Shown here piece by piece: positions 34,098-43,745 of a stretch of DNA of 64,000 nt. How positions within the stretch are numbered: position 1 is the first letter of the stretch; every line of letters begins with the position of its first letter. This DNA comes from an uncultured Bacteroides sp. (GTDB lineage: Bacteria; Bacteroidota; Bacteroidia; Bacteroidales; Bacteroidaceae), in the NCBI RefSeq assembly GCF_963676325.1, contig NZ_OY781099.1:3658001-3722000 (forward strand). Direction: 5' to 3'. The notes below the pieces were generated by a model. It was not told the DNA's origin and did no database searches. It saw only the letters and a list, made by a program, of their open reading frames with translations. Position numbers and translations under genes: made by a program.

Positions 34098-36080
34098 ATG
34101 AAACAGTTTCTTAGTACCATTACTATCTTTTGTCTTCTGCTTTTGTTGCTCCAATCATGTGGATGGGAAAGCAGCGTTAAGAAAGGTAACCAAAGCTATG
34201 CTTTGGGTGAATACTATGATGCTGCTAAATATTACAAAACAGCTTATTCTGCCATCCCATCCAAAGAGCGAAAGAAAAGAGGTGAAATTGCTTATAAAAT
34301 GGCAGATTGCTACCGATTGACCAACTACTCAGTCAGAGCCAAAGGTGCATATATGAATGCTATTCGTTACAAATATCCCGACAGCATTGCGTTCTTTTAT
34401 CTGGCAGAATCTTTACGAAAAAACGCCGATTACAAAACTGCAATTAAGAATTACGAACTCTATCTATCTTATAAGCCCAGCGATCTCTTAGCCCGGAATG
34501 GTTTAAAATCATGTACTCTTGCTCCTGAATGGAAAAGCAATCCAACCAGATACATTGTACACCAGTTCCCGGCATTCAATTCCAGCCGTTGTGATTACTC
34601 ACCTATGTATGCAGGAAAAGAAACAGATCAGATCTATCTCACTTCTACGCGGGAAAAAGCAAAAGGGAATAATCTGAATGGTATTACAGGGATGAAAAGT
34701 GCAGATCTGTTTATTGCCCGGAAAAATGAAAAGAAAGTTTGGCAACTGCCTGAAGCTCTTGAGTCGGAAGTAAACACAGAATTTGAAGATGGAGCATGCT
34801 CCTTTACGGCCGACGGAAGAACAATGTATTTTACCCGTTGCCGGATTGAGCCTAATGTTCCTGTTTATGCAGAAATATTTGTTTCACAACGAAGCGGCGC
34901 AAACTGGGGAGCCCCTCAGAAATGCATGATTACTAAAGATTCCTTATCTTCCGTAGCTCATCCCGCCATTTCACCAGATGGGCATTATCTCTATTTCACT
35001 TCCGACATGCCTGGCGGATATGGAGGCAAAGATATATGGAGAGTACCTGTTTCTAATTCAGGATTTGGTGCTGTAGAGAATCTTGGCGATGCAGTTAATA
35101 CTCCCGGAGATGAGATGTTCCCGACAATAAAGGACAGCGGAGATTTATATTTTTCATCAGATGGGCATCCGGGCATGGGCGGACTTGACATCTTTCATGC
35201 TCAACAAGACAAAGAAGGAAACTGGAAAGTAGAGAATATGAAGTCACCTATAAACTCACAAGGTGATGAATTTGGAATGACATTTGAGCCGGAACAAGAA
35301 AGAGGCTTTTTCTGTTCTAACCGGGGTGATGCCCGCGGTTGGGATCACATTTATACGTTTGAACTACCCAAACTGGCCCATACTGTTACCGGCTGGGTAT
35401 ATGATAAAGAGGGAGATGCCCTGCCCGAATCAATAGTCAGTATTGTAGGACAAGACGGAACCAATCTAAAGGTAAGTGTAAAAGGGGACGGTTCATTTAC
35501 TCAGGAGTTAAAACAGGGGCAAAGCTATGTGATGCTGGCCAATTGTCGCGGTTATATGAATTTCAAACAAGAACTAACCACTGATACTATCAGCGAAAAC
35601 AAAGATTATGAATTAGAATTCCCATTGGCTTCTATTAATCGTCCGGTGCTTATAGACAATATCTTTTATGAATTTGATAAAGCAACCTTGACAAATGAAT
35701 CGACCAAAGCACTGAATGAATTAATTAAATTGTTGAACAGCAATCCCAACGTAACAATAGAACTAAGTGCTCATTGCGATTACAAAGGGAGCGATGCTTA
35801 TAACCAGGAACTTTCTCAGCGTCGTGCAGAATCGGTTGTTAATTTCCTTATTACAGGAGGAATAGAAAAAGAACGGCTCACAGCTAAAGGATATGGAAAA
35901 AGTCAGCCTAAAATAATAAATAAACGTCTTGCCCGGAAACTTTCATTCTTTAAAGAGGGAGATGTACTAACTGAAGAATTTATCCGTAAGTTTCCTAAAG
36001 AGCAACAGGAAATATGCAATGCCATGAACAGACGAACTGAATTCAAAGTATTAAGAACAACCTATAAGCTATACAAATAA
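34098..36080 (+). CDS. PorE-like OmpA-family lipoprotein (TPR, beta-propeller, OmpA)
   Basis: A 660-residue predicted lipoprotein (LLLLLQSCG, Cys21). Domains in order: TPR repeats (about 25-140), a PD40/WD40-like beta-propeller (about 160-430, repeats such as AHPAISPDGHYLYFTSDMPGG and DLYFSSDGHPGMGGLDIF), a carboxypeptidase-regulatory-like domain (about 440-510, VTGWVYDKEGDALPES) and an OmpA peptidoglycan-binding domain (about 525-660, FYEFDKATLT and SQRRAESVVNFLI). This is the domain order of PorE of the type IX secretion system. The gene stands alone. A role linking outer membrane and peptidoglycan is likely; the actual partner is unknown. Confidence 0.87.
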   Translation: MKQFLSTITIFCLLLLLLQSCGWESSVKKGNQSYALGEYYDAAKYYKTAYSAIPSKERKKRGEIAYKMADCYRLTNYSVRAKGAYMNAIRYKYPDSIAFFYLAESLRKNADYKTAIKNYELYLSYKPSDLLARNGLKSCTLAPEWKSNPTRYIVHQFPAFNSSRCDYSPMYAGKETDQIYLTSTREKAKGNNLNGITGMKSADLFIARKNEKKVWQLPEALESEVNTEFEDGACSFTADGRTMYFTRCRIEPNVPVYAEIFVSQRSGANWGAPQKCMITKDSLSSVAHPAISPDGHYLYFTSDMPGGYGGKDIWRVPVSNSGFGAVENLGDAVNTPGDEMFPTIKDSGDLYFSSDGHPGMGGLDIFHAQQDKEGNWKVENMKSPINSQGDEFGMTFEPEQERGFFCSNRGDARGWDHIYTFELPKLAHTVTGWVYDKEGDALPESIVSIVGQDGTNLKVSVKGDGSFTQELKQGQSYVMLANCRGYMNFKQELTTDTISENKDYELEFPLASINRPVLIDNIFYEFDKATLTNESTKALNELIKLLNSNPNVTIELSAHCDYKGSDAYNQELSQRRAESVVNFLITGGIEKERLTAKGYGKSQPKIINKRLARKLSFFKEGDVLTEEFIRKFPKEQQEICNAMNRRTEFKVLRTTYKLYK

Positions 36081-36121
36081 AAATCTCACCTCCAGGTACT
36101 CTTACCGGGAAAGTGAGATTC
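36080..36121 (-). terminator. Terminator of pstS
   Basis: AATCTCAC (36084-36091) pairs with GTGAGATT (36112-36119), with a further inner pairing of GGTA and TACC. Read on the minus strand it is followed by TTTTTATTTG. It lies between the convergent ends of the OmpA-family gene and pstS. Confidence 0.6.
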
Positions 36122-36145
36122 AGTGAAATAATATATCGGTAAACT

Positions 36146-36952
36146 TTATTTCAAGGCAATATATCCTACTTCATCAACTATATTCTGACCTTGTGCTGAT
36201 TCAACAAAATTGATAAAAGGAGTTAACTTTGCAGCATTCTTCTTATCATAGTAGAAGAAAAGAGGACGAACAATAGGATAAGTCTTATTCTTTGCTGTTG
36301 CTACTGATGGACCAACAAATGTTTTGCCATCATAAGAAACTTTGATTGCCTTTACATCTTTCTCAAGATAAGCTAAACCAACGTAACCAATTGCACCTTT
36401 TGTCTGACTTACAGACTGGATAATAGCTCCTGTTGCTGGCATAGAAAGAATATTCTTCTTATAGTTCTTGTTTTTCAATACATGTTCCTTAAAGAATTCG
36501 TATGTACCAGAACTTGTTTCTCTGGAATAAGCAACAATAGCTAAATCAGCTCCACCAACCTGTTTCCAGTTAGTTATTTTGCCAGTAAAGATATCCTCTA
36601 GTTGCTGACGGGTAAGCTGGCTCACTTTATTACCAGGATTAACGACCACAGCTAAAGCATCAAAAGCTATAATCTTTTCCACAGGAGACTTTCCTGCCTG
36701 TTGAAACTTTACCTTTTCATCAAATTTAATCTTACGTGATGCTGAAGCTATTTCTGTAGTTCCTGCAAGCAAAGCTGCAATTCCTACTCCACTACCGCCG
36801 CCGGTTACAGTCACATTTCCACCTTTTTTATTAAACAGCTCTGCCTCTTTCTGAGCTAATGGCAACACTGTATCACTACCTTTTACACGTTGAGCAAATG
36901 TTCCCTGAGCTACGCTGCAAATCAATGCTATTGCTAAAATAATCTTTTTCAT
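36146..36952 (-). CDS. Phosphate-binding protein, PstS-like
   Basis: A 268-residue periplasmic binding protein with a signal peptide (about 1-20, ending TFAQ). It has the PstS ligand loop GSDTVLPLAQ (about 24-33), the glycine-rich TGGGSGVGIAALLAG and the SRETSSGTYEFFKEHVL block near residue 140. It should bind phosphate for an ABC importer, but pstC, pstA and pstB are not here. It lies 26 bp after the porin gene on the same strand, forming an outer membrane/periplasm uptake pair. Confidence 0.88.
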   Translation of the reverse strand: MKKIILAIALICSVAQGTFAQRVKGSDTVLPLAQKEAELFNKKGGNVTVTGGGSGVGIAALLAGTTEIASASRKIKFDEKVKFQQAGKSPVEKIIAFDALAVVVNPGNKVSQLTRQQLEDIFTGKITNWKQVGGADLAIVAYSRETSSGTYEFFKEHVLKNKNYKKNILSMPATGAIIQSVSQTKGAIGYVGLAYLEKDVKAIKVSYDGKTFVGPSVATAKNKTYPIVRPLFFYYDKKNAAKLTPFINFVESAQGQNIVDEVGYIALK

Positions 36953-36978
36953 ATTTCTATATTTTAAAATATTAGTTC

Positions 36979-38244
36979 TTAGAATTTATATTGTAATCTT
37001 ACTGTGAAAATATTGTCTTTCAAATCAGAACCATATCCTGAAAGGTTTTTTGATTTTTCATTAAAGGCCATGTCATAGTATGCCATTAATCTGAAGTTGT
37101 TGTTCATTCTGTAAAGATATCCAAGTCCTATATTATGTCTTGCAATATCACCTTTACCTGTACCTCCAAGACCAACTTCATCACCAGACAACTTTGTATT
37201 TGGATCATAAGCATCATATCTTGCTACTAAAGAGTGTTTTGATTGTCCCAGGTCCTGAATTAAATAGATGTTATAACTCATAAAGTTACGACGGTAAGTG
37301 TCGGTTGTTGGTAATGCAGAAGCATTAGGACTCTTTGAGTCACCTAGTGCGCCTGGTTGTTTTCCTGCAACCATTTCAGCACGTAAGGTTGTCATACCAG
37401 CTCCTGTAGATAAAAGTAATTGTCCATCAAGACCATAATAAGTACGATCAGAGTAACCACCAACTTTTGCATCAGCCACTTTAACAAACTGGTTTCCAGA
37501 CATCTCATATACATTAGCAGTTCCTTGATATGTGCCTCCTAAATATAATGAAGCACCAAGTCCGAACTGAACATCGTTATAACTCTTCTTATAAGTCAAG
37601 TGAGAAATCCAATCCTTTCTGTTGTGAACATCCTGTTTCATACCATTACCGGCAAACAATCCTGTTTCAAGTTTAAATACATCCCATGGATTTCCTTTAG
37701 GAGCCTGAAATGTAAACATACCCCCTAAATCAACTTCATTTGGGAAAAGGTTGTTACATGCAGTACTTCTTTCCGGAGTTTCGAGAGAACTTGATGAATA
37801 AGGAATTTCATTTCCGAATGGTCGGTTAGCAATACCTGCTTGTAGTGAAATCCATTTAGTCCATGGATCTGTTACACTAAAATATAATTCTTTTACTTCA
37901 ACAGCTTTTTCTGTCATTTCAAACTGAGCAACAGCCGTATTAGGTGCACCCTCAAACAAATCTGAATAAGCAAATTTCAAGCGTCCGCGACGAAGGCCGA
38001 TACGAGTGTAATTATCTTCCGTGCCAGCTTTTGCTGTTCCAACTTTTAGACTAGCGTCTTTTTGACCAAACTGTAAGTCACTCTGAATATAACCTGAGAT
38101 CTTTAATTTATTTAAGTTGTCAACGAGCGAGCCTATTCTTTCAGTCTCTGCCTGTGTTTTTTCGAGCGGTGTTAATTCAACCTCCTGAGCCATTGCCGAC
38201 AGTGTTGAGAAACATAAGAGAGAGCAAACTAAAATCTTTTTCAT
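36979..38244 (-). CDS. OprO/OprP-type phosphate-selective porin
   Basis: A 421-residue outer-membrane protein counted from the ATG at 38244, where a regular signal peptide starts (MKKILVCSLLCFSTLSAMAQ). A longer frame to 38295 is open but has no proper signal. The mature part alternates hydrophobic residues in beta strands and ends in the aromatic FTVRLQYKF. Blocks such as IGLRRGRLKFAY and AVAQFEMTEKAVEVKELYF are typical of porin O/P. Neighbouring pstS supports phosphate as the solute. Confidence 0.85.
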   Translation of the reverse strand: MKKILVCSLLCFSTLSAMAQEVELTPLEKTQAETERIGSLVDNLNKLKISGYIQSDLQFGQKDASLKVGTAKAGTEDNYTRIGLRRGRLKFAYSDLFEGAPNTAVAQFEMTEKAVEVKELYFSVTDPWTKWISLQAGIANRPFGNEIPYSSSSLETPERSTACNNLFPNEVDLGGMFTFQAPKGNPWDVFKLETGLFAGNGMKQDVHNRKDWISHLTYKKSYNDVQFGLGASLYLGGTYQGTANVYEMSGNQFVKVADAKVGGYSDRTYYGLDGQLLLSTGAGMTTLRAEMVAGKQPGALGDSKSPNASALPTTDTYRRNFMSYNIYLIQDLGQSKHSLVARYDAYDPNTKLSGDEVGLGGTGKGDIARHNIGLGYLYRMNNNFRLMAYYDMAFNEKSKNLSGYGSDLKDNIFTVRLQYKF

Positions 38245-38429
38245 ACCTAAACTTTTTGTTATTAATTTGATACTGCAAAGTAAGCTCAAGAACATTTCAT
38301 TTTCATTTCGCGCTAATTACGTTGTAAATACATTATTATTACTAATGTGTTACAACAATCAATAAAGATTGATTGTTCATTATAAATCAAGCTATTACAC
38401 TTCCATTTTTTAGTTGAAAGGAATTTACC

Positions 38430-38437
38430 TACCTTTG
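38430..38437 (+). promoter_or_regulatory. Promoter -7 box of the EamA transporter gene
   Basis: TACCTTTG is an exact -7 match, 43 bp before the start at 38481. Confidence 0.55.
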
Positions 38438-38480
38438 CATCTCAATAAAATTTTTCTATCCGGAACAAACTAACAAGAAG

Positions 38481-39389
38481 ATGAATATCAACAAGAATAG
38501 GTGGGGCAGTAATAGTCTGTATCACATTATGGCTTTATTTACTGTTATCATTTGGGGAACTACATTTATATCAACCAAAGTACTCATCAAGCAAGGACTC
38601 TCTCCCGAAGATATTCTTTTCTATCGTTTTATGATTGCATATATCTGCATCTGGACTATTTGTCCACGCAAACTGTTTGCTCGCAATCTGAAAGATGAAC
38701 TTTTATTAGTGGCAACCGGTTTGTGCGGAGGCTCACTCTATTTTATTGCAGAAAACAGAGCTCTCGGAATTACATTGGCTTCCAATGTATCACTAATAGT
38801 ATGCACGGCCTCTATCTTTACTGCCATTTTATCCCATCTGTTTATAAAAGGAGAAAAGCTGAAGAAGAATCTTATCACCGGTTCGTTTATAGCTTTAACA
38901 GGAGTAGCATTTGTGGTATTCAACGGTAGTTTTATTCTCAAAATTAATCCGGCCGGAGATCTTCTGACAATAACAGCTGCATTAATGTGGGCGTTTTACA
39001 GTATTATTCTTAAAAAGCTGGACAGCAAATATTCTACATTGTTCATCACCCGCAAAGTCTTCTTTTATGGGATAATAACATTGCTGCCAACGTTTCTTTT
39101 CACTCCGCTAACAACAGATACCCACATACTATTCCAACCTGTAGTTTTTGGAAACTTTATTTTTCTTGGATTAATTGCTTCTATGATTTGTTACATTTCA
39201 TGGAATATGTCAATTAAACATTTAGGAGCAGTCCGTACCACAAACTATGTATACGTTGTTCCACTGATAACACTCATCAGCTCTTCCATCATTCTAAACG
39301 AGATCATTACTTTTTTTGCATTAGCAGGAGCACTACTAATATTAAGTGGAGTATATATAGCGGAAAAGGGATTTCACTTGCCAAAATAA
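38481..39389 (+). CDS. EamA/DMT-superfamily transporter
   Basis: A 302-residue protein with ten hydrophobic segments in two EamA repeats. IIWGTTFISTKVLIKQGLSP in the first and LMWAFYSIILKKL in the second are typical. The family exports amino acids, nucleosides or other metabolites; the substrate cannot be told. The gene is monocistronic and ends 132 bp before thyA. Confidence 0.87.
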   Translation: MNINKNRWGSNSLYHIMALFTVIIWGTTFISTKVLIKQGLSPEDILFYRFMIAYICIWTICPRKLFARNLKDELLLVATGLCGGSLYFIAENRALGITLASNVSLIVCTASIFTAILSHLFIKGEKLKKNLITGSFIALTGVAFVVFNGSFILKINPAGDLLTITAALMWAFYSIILKKLDSKYSTLFITRKVFFYGIITLLPTFLFTPLTTDTHILFQPVVFGNFIFLGLIASMICYISWNMSIKHLGAVRTTNYVYVVPLITLISSSIILNEIITFFALAGALLILSGVYIAEKGFHLPK

Positions 39390-39491
39390 TTCTGAAAAAA
39401 GAGGGAGAAAGGCAAACTGAATATCATTCGTTCTATCAGTTTCAGCTATAAATATTTCATCGAAAAGAAACGACCATTGGAACTTTTTCAC

Positions 39492-39499
39492 TAAGTTTG
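39492..39499 (+). promoter_or_regulatory. Promoter -7 box of thyA-folA
   Basis: TAAGTTTG is an exact -7 match, 22 bp before the thyA start at 39522. Confidence 0.6.
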
Positions 39500-39521
39500 C
39501 AATGGAAATTAAGAAACAACC

Positions 39522-40316
39522 ATGAAACAATATTTGGATTTACTCGACAGAGTCCTGAAAGAAGGCGCCCGTAAAGACGATCGTACGGGGACTGGTACTA
39601 TTAGTGTGTTTGGACATCAGATGCGTTTTAATATGGAAGAAGGCTTTCCTTGCCTTACCACAAAGAAACTTCATCTGAAATCTATTATCCATGAACTTCT
39701 TTGGTTCTTGCAAGGAGACACTAATGTGAAATACCTTCAGGATAATGGAGTGAGAATCTGGAATGAATGGGCCGATGAGAATGGTAATCTCGGACATGTG
39801 TATGGATACCAGTGGCGTTCATGGCCTGATTACAATGGCGGACATATTGATCAGATTAAGGAAATTGTGGAAACAATAAAACACAATCCGGATTCCAGAC
39901 GTATGCTTGTCAGCGCATGGAATGTAGCTGATATCAATAACATGAAACTCCCACCCTGCCACATTTTATTCCAGTTTTATGTAGCCGACGGACGACTGAG
40001 CCTGCAACTTTATCAACGTAGTGCCGATATATTCCTGGGAGTTCCTTTCAATATTGCTTCTTATGCCTTATTGCTTCAAATGATGGCACAGGTTACAGGG
40101 CTGAAAGCAGGTGACTTTATCCACACACTTGGTGACGCTCATATTTATTTGAACCATCTTGATCAGGTAAAACTTCAGCTTACCAGAGAACCACGTCCGC
40201 TTCCTACAATGAAGATTAATCCTGACGTAAAAGATATATTCAGTTTTAAATTTGAAGATTTTGAGCTGGTAGATTATAACCCACATCCACACATTAAAGG
40301 CGAAGTATCTGTATAA
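39522..40316 (+). CDS. thyA: Thymidylate synthase
   Basis: A 264-residue enzyme that methylates dUMP to dTMP using methylene-tetrahydrofolate. The catalytic Cys is Cys146 in LPPCHILFQFYV, the same position as in E. coli. Folate and dUMP contacts lie in RTGTGTISVFGHQMRF, LYQRSADIFLGVPFNIASY and GDAHIYLNHL. folA follows after 12 bp and recycles the dihydrofolate made. Confidence 0.97.
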   Translation: MKQYLDLLDRVLKEGARKDDRTGTGTISVFGHQMRFNMEEGFPCLTTKKLHLKSIIHELLWFLQGDTNVKYLQDNGVRIWNEWADENGNLGHVYGYQWRSWPDYNGGHIDQIKEIVETIKHNPDSRRMLVSAWNVADINNMKLPPCHILFQFYVADGRLSLQLYQRSADIFLGVPFNIASYALLLQMMAQVTGLKAGDFIHTLGDAHIYLNHLDQVKLQLTREPRPLPTMKINPDVKDIFSFKFEDFELVDYNPHPHIKGEVSV

Positions 40317-40328
40317 TAAACAATCAAT

Positions 40329-40823
40329 ATGAGTAAAGTATCCATCATCGTTGCTGTATCACAGAACAATGCCATAGGGCGTGACAATAAACTTCTTTAC
40401 TGGTTGCCCAATGACCTGAAACGTTTCAAGGCCCTCACTACAGGACATACCGTTATTATGGGCCGGAATACTTTTGAGTCGTTGCCCAAAGGAGCTTTAC
40501 CAAACAGAAGAAACCTGGTACTCTCTGCCAATCCGCAGGCAGAATTTTCCGGAGCTGAACATTTTTCTTCATTAGAAGAAGCTCTTGCTACATGTAAAGA
40601 AGAGGAAGAAGTATTTATTATGGGAGGAGCCAGCGTTTACAAGCAGGCAATGATCGTTGCTGACGCAATTTATCTGACATTAATAGAAGATGTGACCGAA
40701 GATGCAGATGCTTTTTTCCCCGAGATAAAAGAAGAAGAATGGAAAGAAATGAGTAGAGAGCTTCATCTTACAGATGAGAAGCATCACTACTCTTATATTT
40801 TCATTAATTACGAAAGACTTTAA
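40329..40823 (+). CDS. folA: Dihydrofolate reductase
   Basis: A 164-residue NADPH-dependent reductase. ISxNNAIGRDNKLLYWLPNDLKRFK (seen here as VSQNNAIGRDNKLLYWL) contains the Trp and Asp of the active site, followed by VIMGRNTFESLP and the NADPH loop IMGGASVYKQAM. It regenerates tetrahydrofolate after ThyA. Its stop codon overlaps that of the convergent Lrp regulator by 4 bp (CTTTAAAG). Confidence 0.96.
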   Translation: MSKVSIIVAVSQNNAIGRDNKLLYWLPNDLKRFKALTTGHTVIMGRNTFESLPKGALPNRRNLVLSANPQAEFSGAEHFSSLEEALATCKEEEEVFIMGGASVYKQAMIVADAIYLTLIEDVTEDADAFFPEIKEEEWKEMSRELHLTDEKHHYSYIFINYERL

Positions 40824-41311
40824 AGATTTTTTTCCTCTTCGTCAGTTTCGATATCAAGGATAGGCATCTGACGCTTAATTGCTTCATGGAAAGAAATCAG
40901 TGTTTCAGTGCGTGCCAGTCCAAGGGGTTGAAGTTTATCGTGAATCACGCTTAGCAAATGACTGTTGTTTCTTGCATAGATCTTTATAAACATATCATAC
41001 TGCCCTGTTGTAAAATGACATTCAACCACTTCAGGTATATTCTCCAAAGCATTTCTTACATTTTCAAAGCTTGAAGGATCTTTTAAAAAGAGTCCTATAT
41101 ACGCACAAGTCTCATAACCAATCTTTTCAGGATCAATAACATACTCTGAGCCTTTCAATATTCCTAAATTCGTAAGTTTTTGAATACGCTGGTGAATTGC
41201 TGCTCCTGAAACATTACATGCACGTGCCACTTCCAGGAAAGGAATTCTGGCATTGTCTGCTATAAGTCTAAGAATCTCTTTATCCAAACGATCCAATTGA
41301 TGATATCCCAT
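40820..41311 (-). CDS. Lrp/AsnC-family transcriptional regulator
   Basis: A 163-residue regulator. An N-terminal helix-turn-helix (LDRLDKEILRLI, PFLEVARACNVSGAAIHQRI) is followed by an AsnC-type ligand-binding domain (about 75-150, with the HFTTGQYDMFIKIYA strand pair). It should respond to an amino acid and control transport or metabolism. It has an exact -7 box at 41334-41341. Confidence 0.93.
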   Translation of the reverse strand: MGYHQLDRLDKEILRLIADNARIPFLEVARACNVSGAAIHQRIQKLTNLGILKGSEYVIDPEKIGYETCAYIGLFLKDPSSFENVRNALENIPEVVECHFTTGQYDMFIKIYARNNSHLLSVIHDKLQPLGLARTETLISFHEAIKRQMPILDIETDEEEKNL

Positions 41312-41333
41312 ATTGCTATTCTGATTATTTTTG

Positions 41334-41341
41334 CAAAGTTA
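41334..41341 (-). promoter_or_regulatory. Promoter -7 box of the Lrp regulator gene
   Basis: On the minus strand TAACTTTG is an exact -7 match, 22 bp before the start at 41311. Confidence 0.58.
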
Positions 41342-41460
41342 CGTATTTTTTTTGCACTAAAATACACAAACTCTCACTTTAATTCTTAAAAAAACAATAA
41401 ATAGATACAATTAAACTCTATTCACTGAAGATATTACACTTAATCTTCAAAATAAAAATT

Positions 41461-41468
41461 TAACTTTG
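41461..41468 (+). promoter_or_regulatory. Promoter -7 box of the M64 peptidase gene
   Basis: TAACTTTG is an exact -7 match, 18 bp before the start at 41487. Confidence 0.58.
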
Positions 41469-41486
41469 CAACAAATATAGATTTAT

Positions 41487-42731
41487 ATGAAAAAGAAAAT
41501 TCTGCTACTTACACTTTTTTGCTTTGCATGCATTTATACAAAAGCACAAATTTTTAATGACTATTTTACAGATAAAACACTCCGCGTTGATTATATATTT
41601 TCAGGAACAGTTAATCAGCAGAATGTATCTGTAGAAGCATTATCTCAGCTACCTACATGGGCTGGAAGACGCCACCACCTGTCTGAATTGCCACTCGACG
41701 GGAACGGACAGATTACGGTAAACGATTTAAAATCGGGGGCTTGTATTTATAAAACTTCTTTCAGTACTCTTTTTCAGGAGTGGCTGGACACGGACGAAGC
41801 CAAGAGTGTAAACCGCGGATTCGAGAATACTTACCTTCTTCCTTACCCTAAACAGCCGGTTGAAATCACTGTTTCGTTCAGAGATAAAAAAGGAAATTAC
41901 AATGCAATGCTAAAACACGTTGTGAAACCCGATGATATTCTGATCAGAAAGCAGGCAAAAGCACATGTTACTCCTTATACTTACCTGCAAAAAGGCGGTA
42001 CTCCGGAAGATTGTATTGATGTAGCCATTTTGGCTGAAGGTTACACGAAAGAAGAAATGAGCCTGTTTATCAAAGATGCCCAAATTGCCTGTGAAGCGTT
42101 ATTCAGCCATGAGCCTTTCAAATCAATGAAAAGCAAGTTCAATATAGTGGCTGTAGAAAGTCCTTCTGAAGAGAGTGGCGTAAGCGCACCTAAAAAAGGA
42201 ATCTGGAACAATACCGCTTTCAACTCACACTTTGACAGTTTTTACTCGGACAGGTATCTTACCAGCAGCAACCTGATAGATATTCACAACTCACTGATAG
42301 GGATTCCTTACGAGCACATCATTATTCTGGCCAATACGGAACAGTATGGCGGCGGAGGTATCTATAATTCCTTTACTCTGACTACCGCTCATCACCAACA
42401 TTTCCGTCCGGTAGTGGTTCATGAGTTTGGTCACAGCTTTGCCGGCCTGGGCGATGAATATTATTACGAAGAAGATCTTTTCAACAATGTATATCCGCTC
42501 AATGTAGAACCTTGGGAACCAAACATAACCACACGCGTTAATTTTGCTTCAAAATGGGAAGATATGGTAAATAACGGAACCGCCAAACTCATTGAGGGAG
42601 GAGGTTATTCTTTCAAAGGTATTTACCGCGGAGCAACAGATTGCCGGATGAAAACAAACACTTGCCCGGGATTCTGTCCTGTTTGCCAAAGATCCATTAA
42701 AAGGCTGATCAATTTCTATACTCAGCCTTAA
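41487..42731 (+). CDS. Exported M64-family metallopeptidase
   Basis: A 414-residue protein with a signal peptide (about 1-21, ending YTKAQ). An N-terminal beta-rich M64_N domain (about 22-165) precedes the peptidase domain. The zinc site is HEFGHSFAGLGDEY: His312, Glu313 and His316, with Asp323 the probable third ligand. The C-terminus has clustered Cys residues (TDCRMKTNTCPGFCPVCQ). The founding member of the family is the IgA protease of Clostridium ramosum; Bacteroides members have no fixed substrate. A GNAT gene follows 12 bp downstream. Confidence 0.9.
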   Translation: MKKKILLLTLFCFACIYTKAQIFNDYFTDKTLRVDYIFSGTVNQQNVSVEALSQLPTWAGRRHHLSELPLDGNGQITVNDLKSGACIYKTSFSTLFQEWLDTDEAKSVNRGFENTYLLPYPKQPVEITVSFRDKKGNYNAMLKHVVKPDDILIRKQAKAHVTPYTYLQKGGTPEDCIDVAILAEGYTKEEMSLFIKDAQIACEALFSHEPFKSMKSKFNIVAVESPSEESGVSAPKKGIWNNTAFNSHFDSFYSDRYLTSSNLIDIHNSLIGIPYEHIIILANTEQYGGGGIYNSFTLTTAHHQHFRPVVVHEFGHSFAGLGDEYYYEEDLFNNVYPLNVEPWEPNITTRVNFASKWEDMVNNGTAKLIEGGGYSFKGIYRGATDCRMKTNTCPGFCPVCQRSIKRLINFYTQP

Positions 42732-42743
42732 CAATTGCTCCTT

Positions 42744-43280
42744 ATGATTTCTATTCAGCGTATTCAAACAACTGACGAGAACAACTATCGTTTTGCAGAG
42801 AAACTTCTTACCACTGCTTTTCCAAAGGAAGAGCGAAGGGAACTTTCTCTGCAAAGGGAATACACTGACCATAACAAAGATTTCCATAATAACATTCTTC
42901 TGGCGGATAATGAGCCGGTTGGATTTATATCTTACTGGGACTTTGATGAGTTTATTTACGTGGAACATTTCGCTATTGACGAGACAAAGAGAAGTGGCGG
43001 TTACGGACAGCAAGTGCTGAGTGCACTGAAAGAAATGGTGCAACGGCCTATTGTACTGGAAGTTGAGTTGCCTGAGAACGAGATAAGTCAACGCCGCATC
43101 GGCTTTTACCAGCGTCAGGGCTTCCGGTTGTGGGAGAATGAATATCAGCAACCGCCCTACAGGGAAGGCGACAGTTATCTGCCCATGTTATTGATGGTGC
43201 AAGGAGAATTAAACAACGAAACAGCTTTTGACCAGGTAAAAGAAACCTTATACAAAAAGGTTTATGGAGTTAAGAATTAA
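42744..43280 (+). CDS. GNAT-family N-acetyltransferase
   Basis: A 178-residue acetyltransferase from the ATG at 42744. The GNAT core has FIYVEHFAIDETKRSGGYGQQVL, a variant of the acetyl-CoA loop (R-x2-G-x-G/A) around residues 77-95, and RRIGFYQRQGFRLW near 115-128. The acceptor is unknown. It is probably co-transcribed with the M64 peptidase. Confidence 0.85.
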   Translation: MISIQRIQTTDENNYRFAEKLLTTAFPKEERRELSLQREYTDHNKDFHNNILLADNEPVGFISYWDFDEFIYVEHFAIDETKRSGGYGQQVLSALKEMVQRPIVLEVELPENEISQRRIGFYQRQGFRLWENEYQQPPYREGDSYLPMLLMVQGELNNETAFDQVKETLYKKVYGVKN

Positions 43281-43289
43281 AAGAAGTTC

Positions 43290-43745
43290 TTATTCGGGAC
43301 GGGCTGAATAAACAATGTTCAGTACATCTGCCCTGCGCAAAGCCTGTTTAACATCCGACACAATCCCCATCGGAGTGTCTTTATCAACATTCAGCACCAC
43401 CTTCATCAGAGGATAGTCATCCACATTAAGAGCCTCTTTTTTCTTTTTCAGGTAAGCTTCCACACCGGCAATGTTCATCACCTTGTTGTTTAACTGAATG
43501 CGATATGTCTCTTTAGCCATTCCGGCCGACTTACCAATATAAATAGTAGTAACAATAGCCCTCTTTCCCATGGCAGAGAGTTCCGTTGCCTGCGGAGCAT
43601 TAACCTGACCAACCTGCACTTTATCTTCACGAATATTAGTTAACATCATAAAGAAAAAGAGCAAAAGGAGGAAGATTGTAGGCAGAGCTATTGCATTTAG
43701 TCTGGGAATTTGCAGCTTTTCACGGGTTATGAATCTCTTTTTCAT
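43290..43745 (-). CDS. ExbD/TolR-like protein, second of two, without the membrane Asp
   Basis: A 151-residue protein with a cytoplasmic N-terminus, one membrane segment (about 20-37) and a periplasmic ExbD/TolR domain. Canonical ExbD proteins have an Asp near the start of the membrane segment (Asp25 in E. coli) that carries protons. In Bacteroidota relatives I know this region as LPD; here it reads NAIALPTIFLLLLFF, with Thr in place of Asp. It overlaps the other ExbD gene by 4 bp and is the last gene of the operon. Confidence 0.85.
   Translation of the reverse strand: MKKRFITREKLQIPRLNAIALPTIFLLLLFFFMMLTNIREDKVQVGQVNAPQATELSAMGKRAIVTTIYIGKSAGMAKETYRIQLNNKVMNIAGVEAYLKKKKEALNVDDYPLMKVVLNVDKDTPMGIVSDVKQALRRADVLNIVYSARPE

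Noticed and set aside
42549..43151. 200-codon minus-strand reading frame
   Set aside because: It is antisense to the M64 peptidase and GNAT genes, both well supported.
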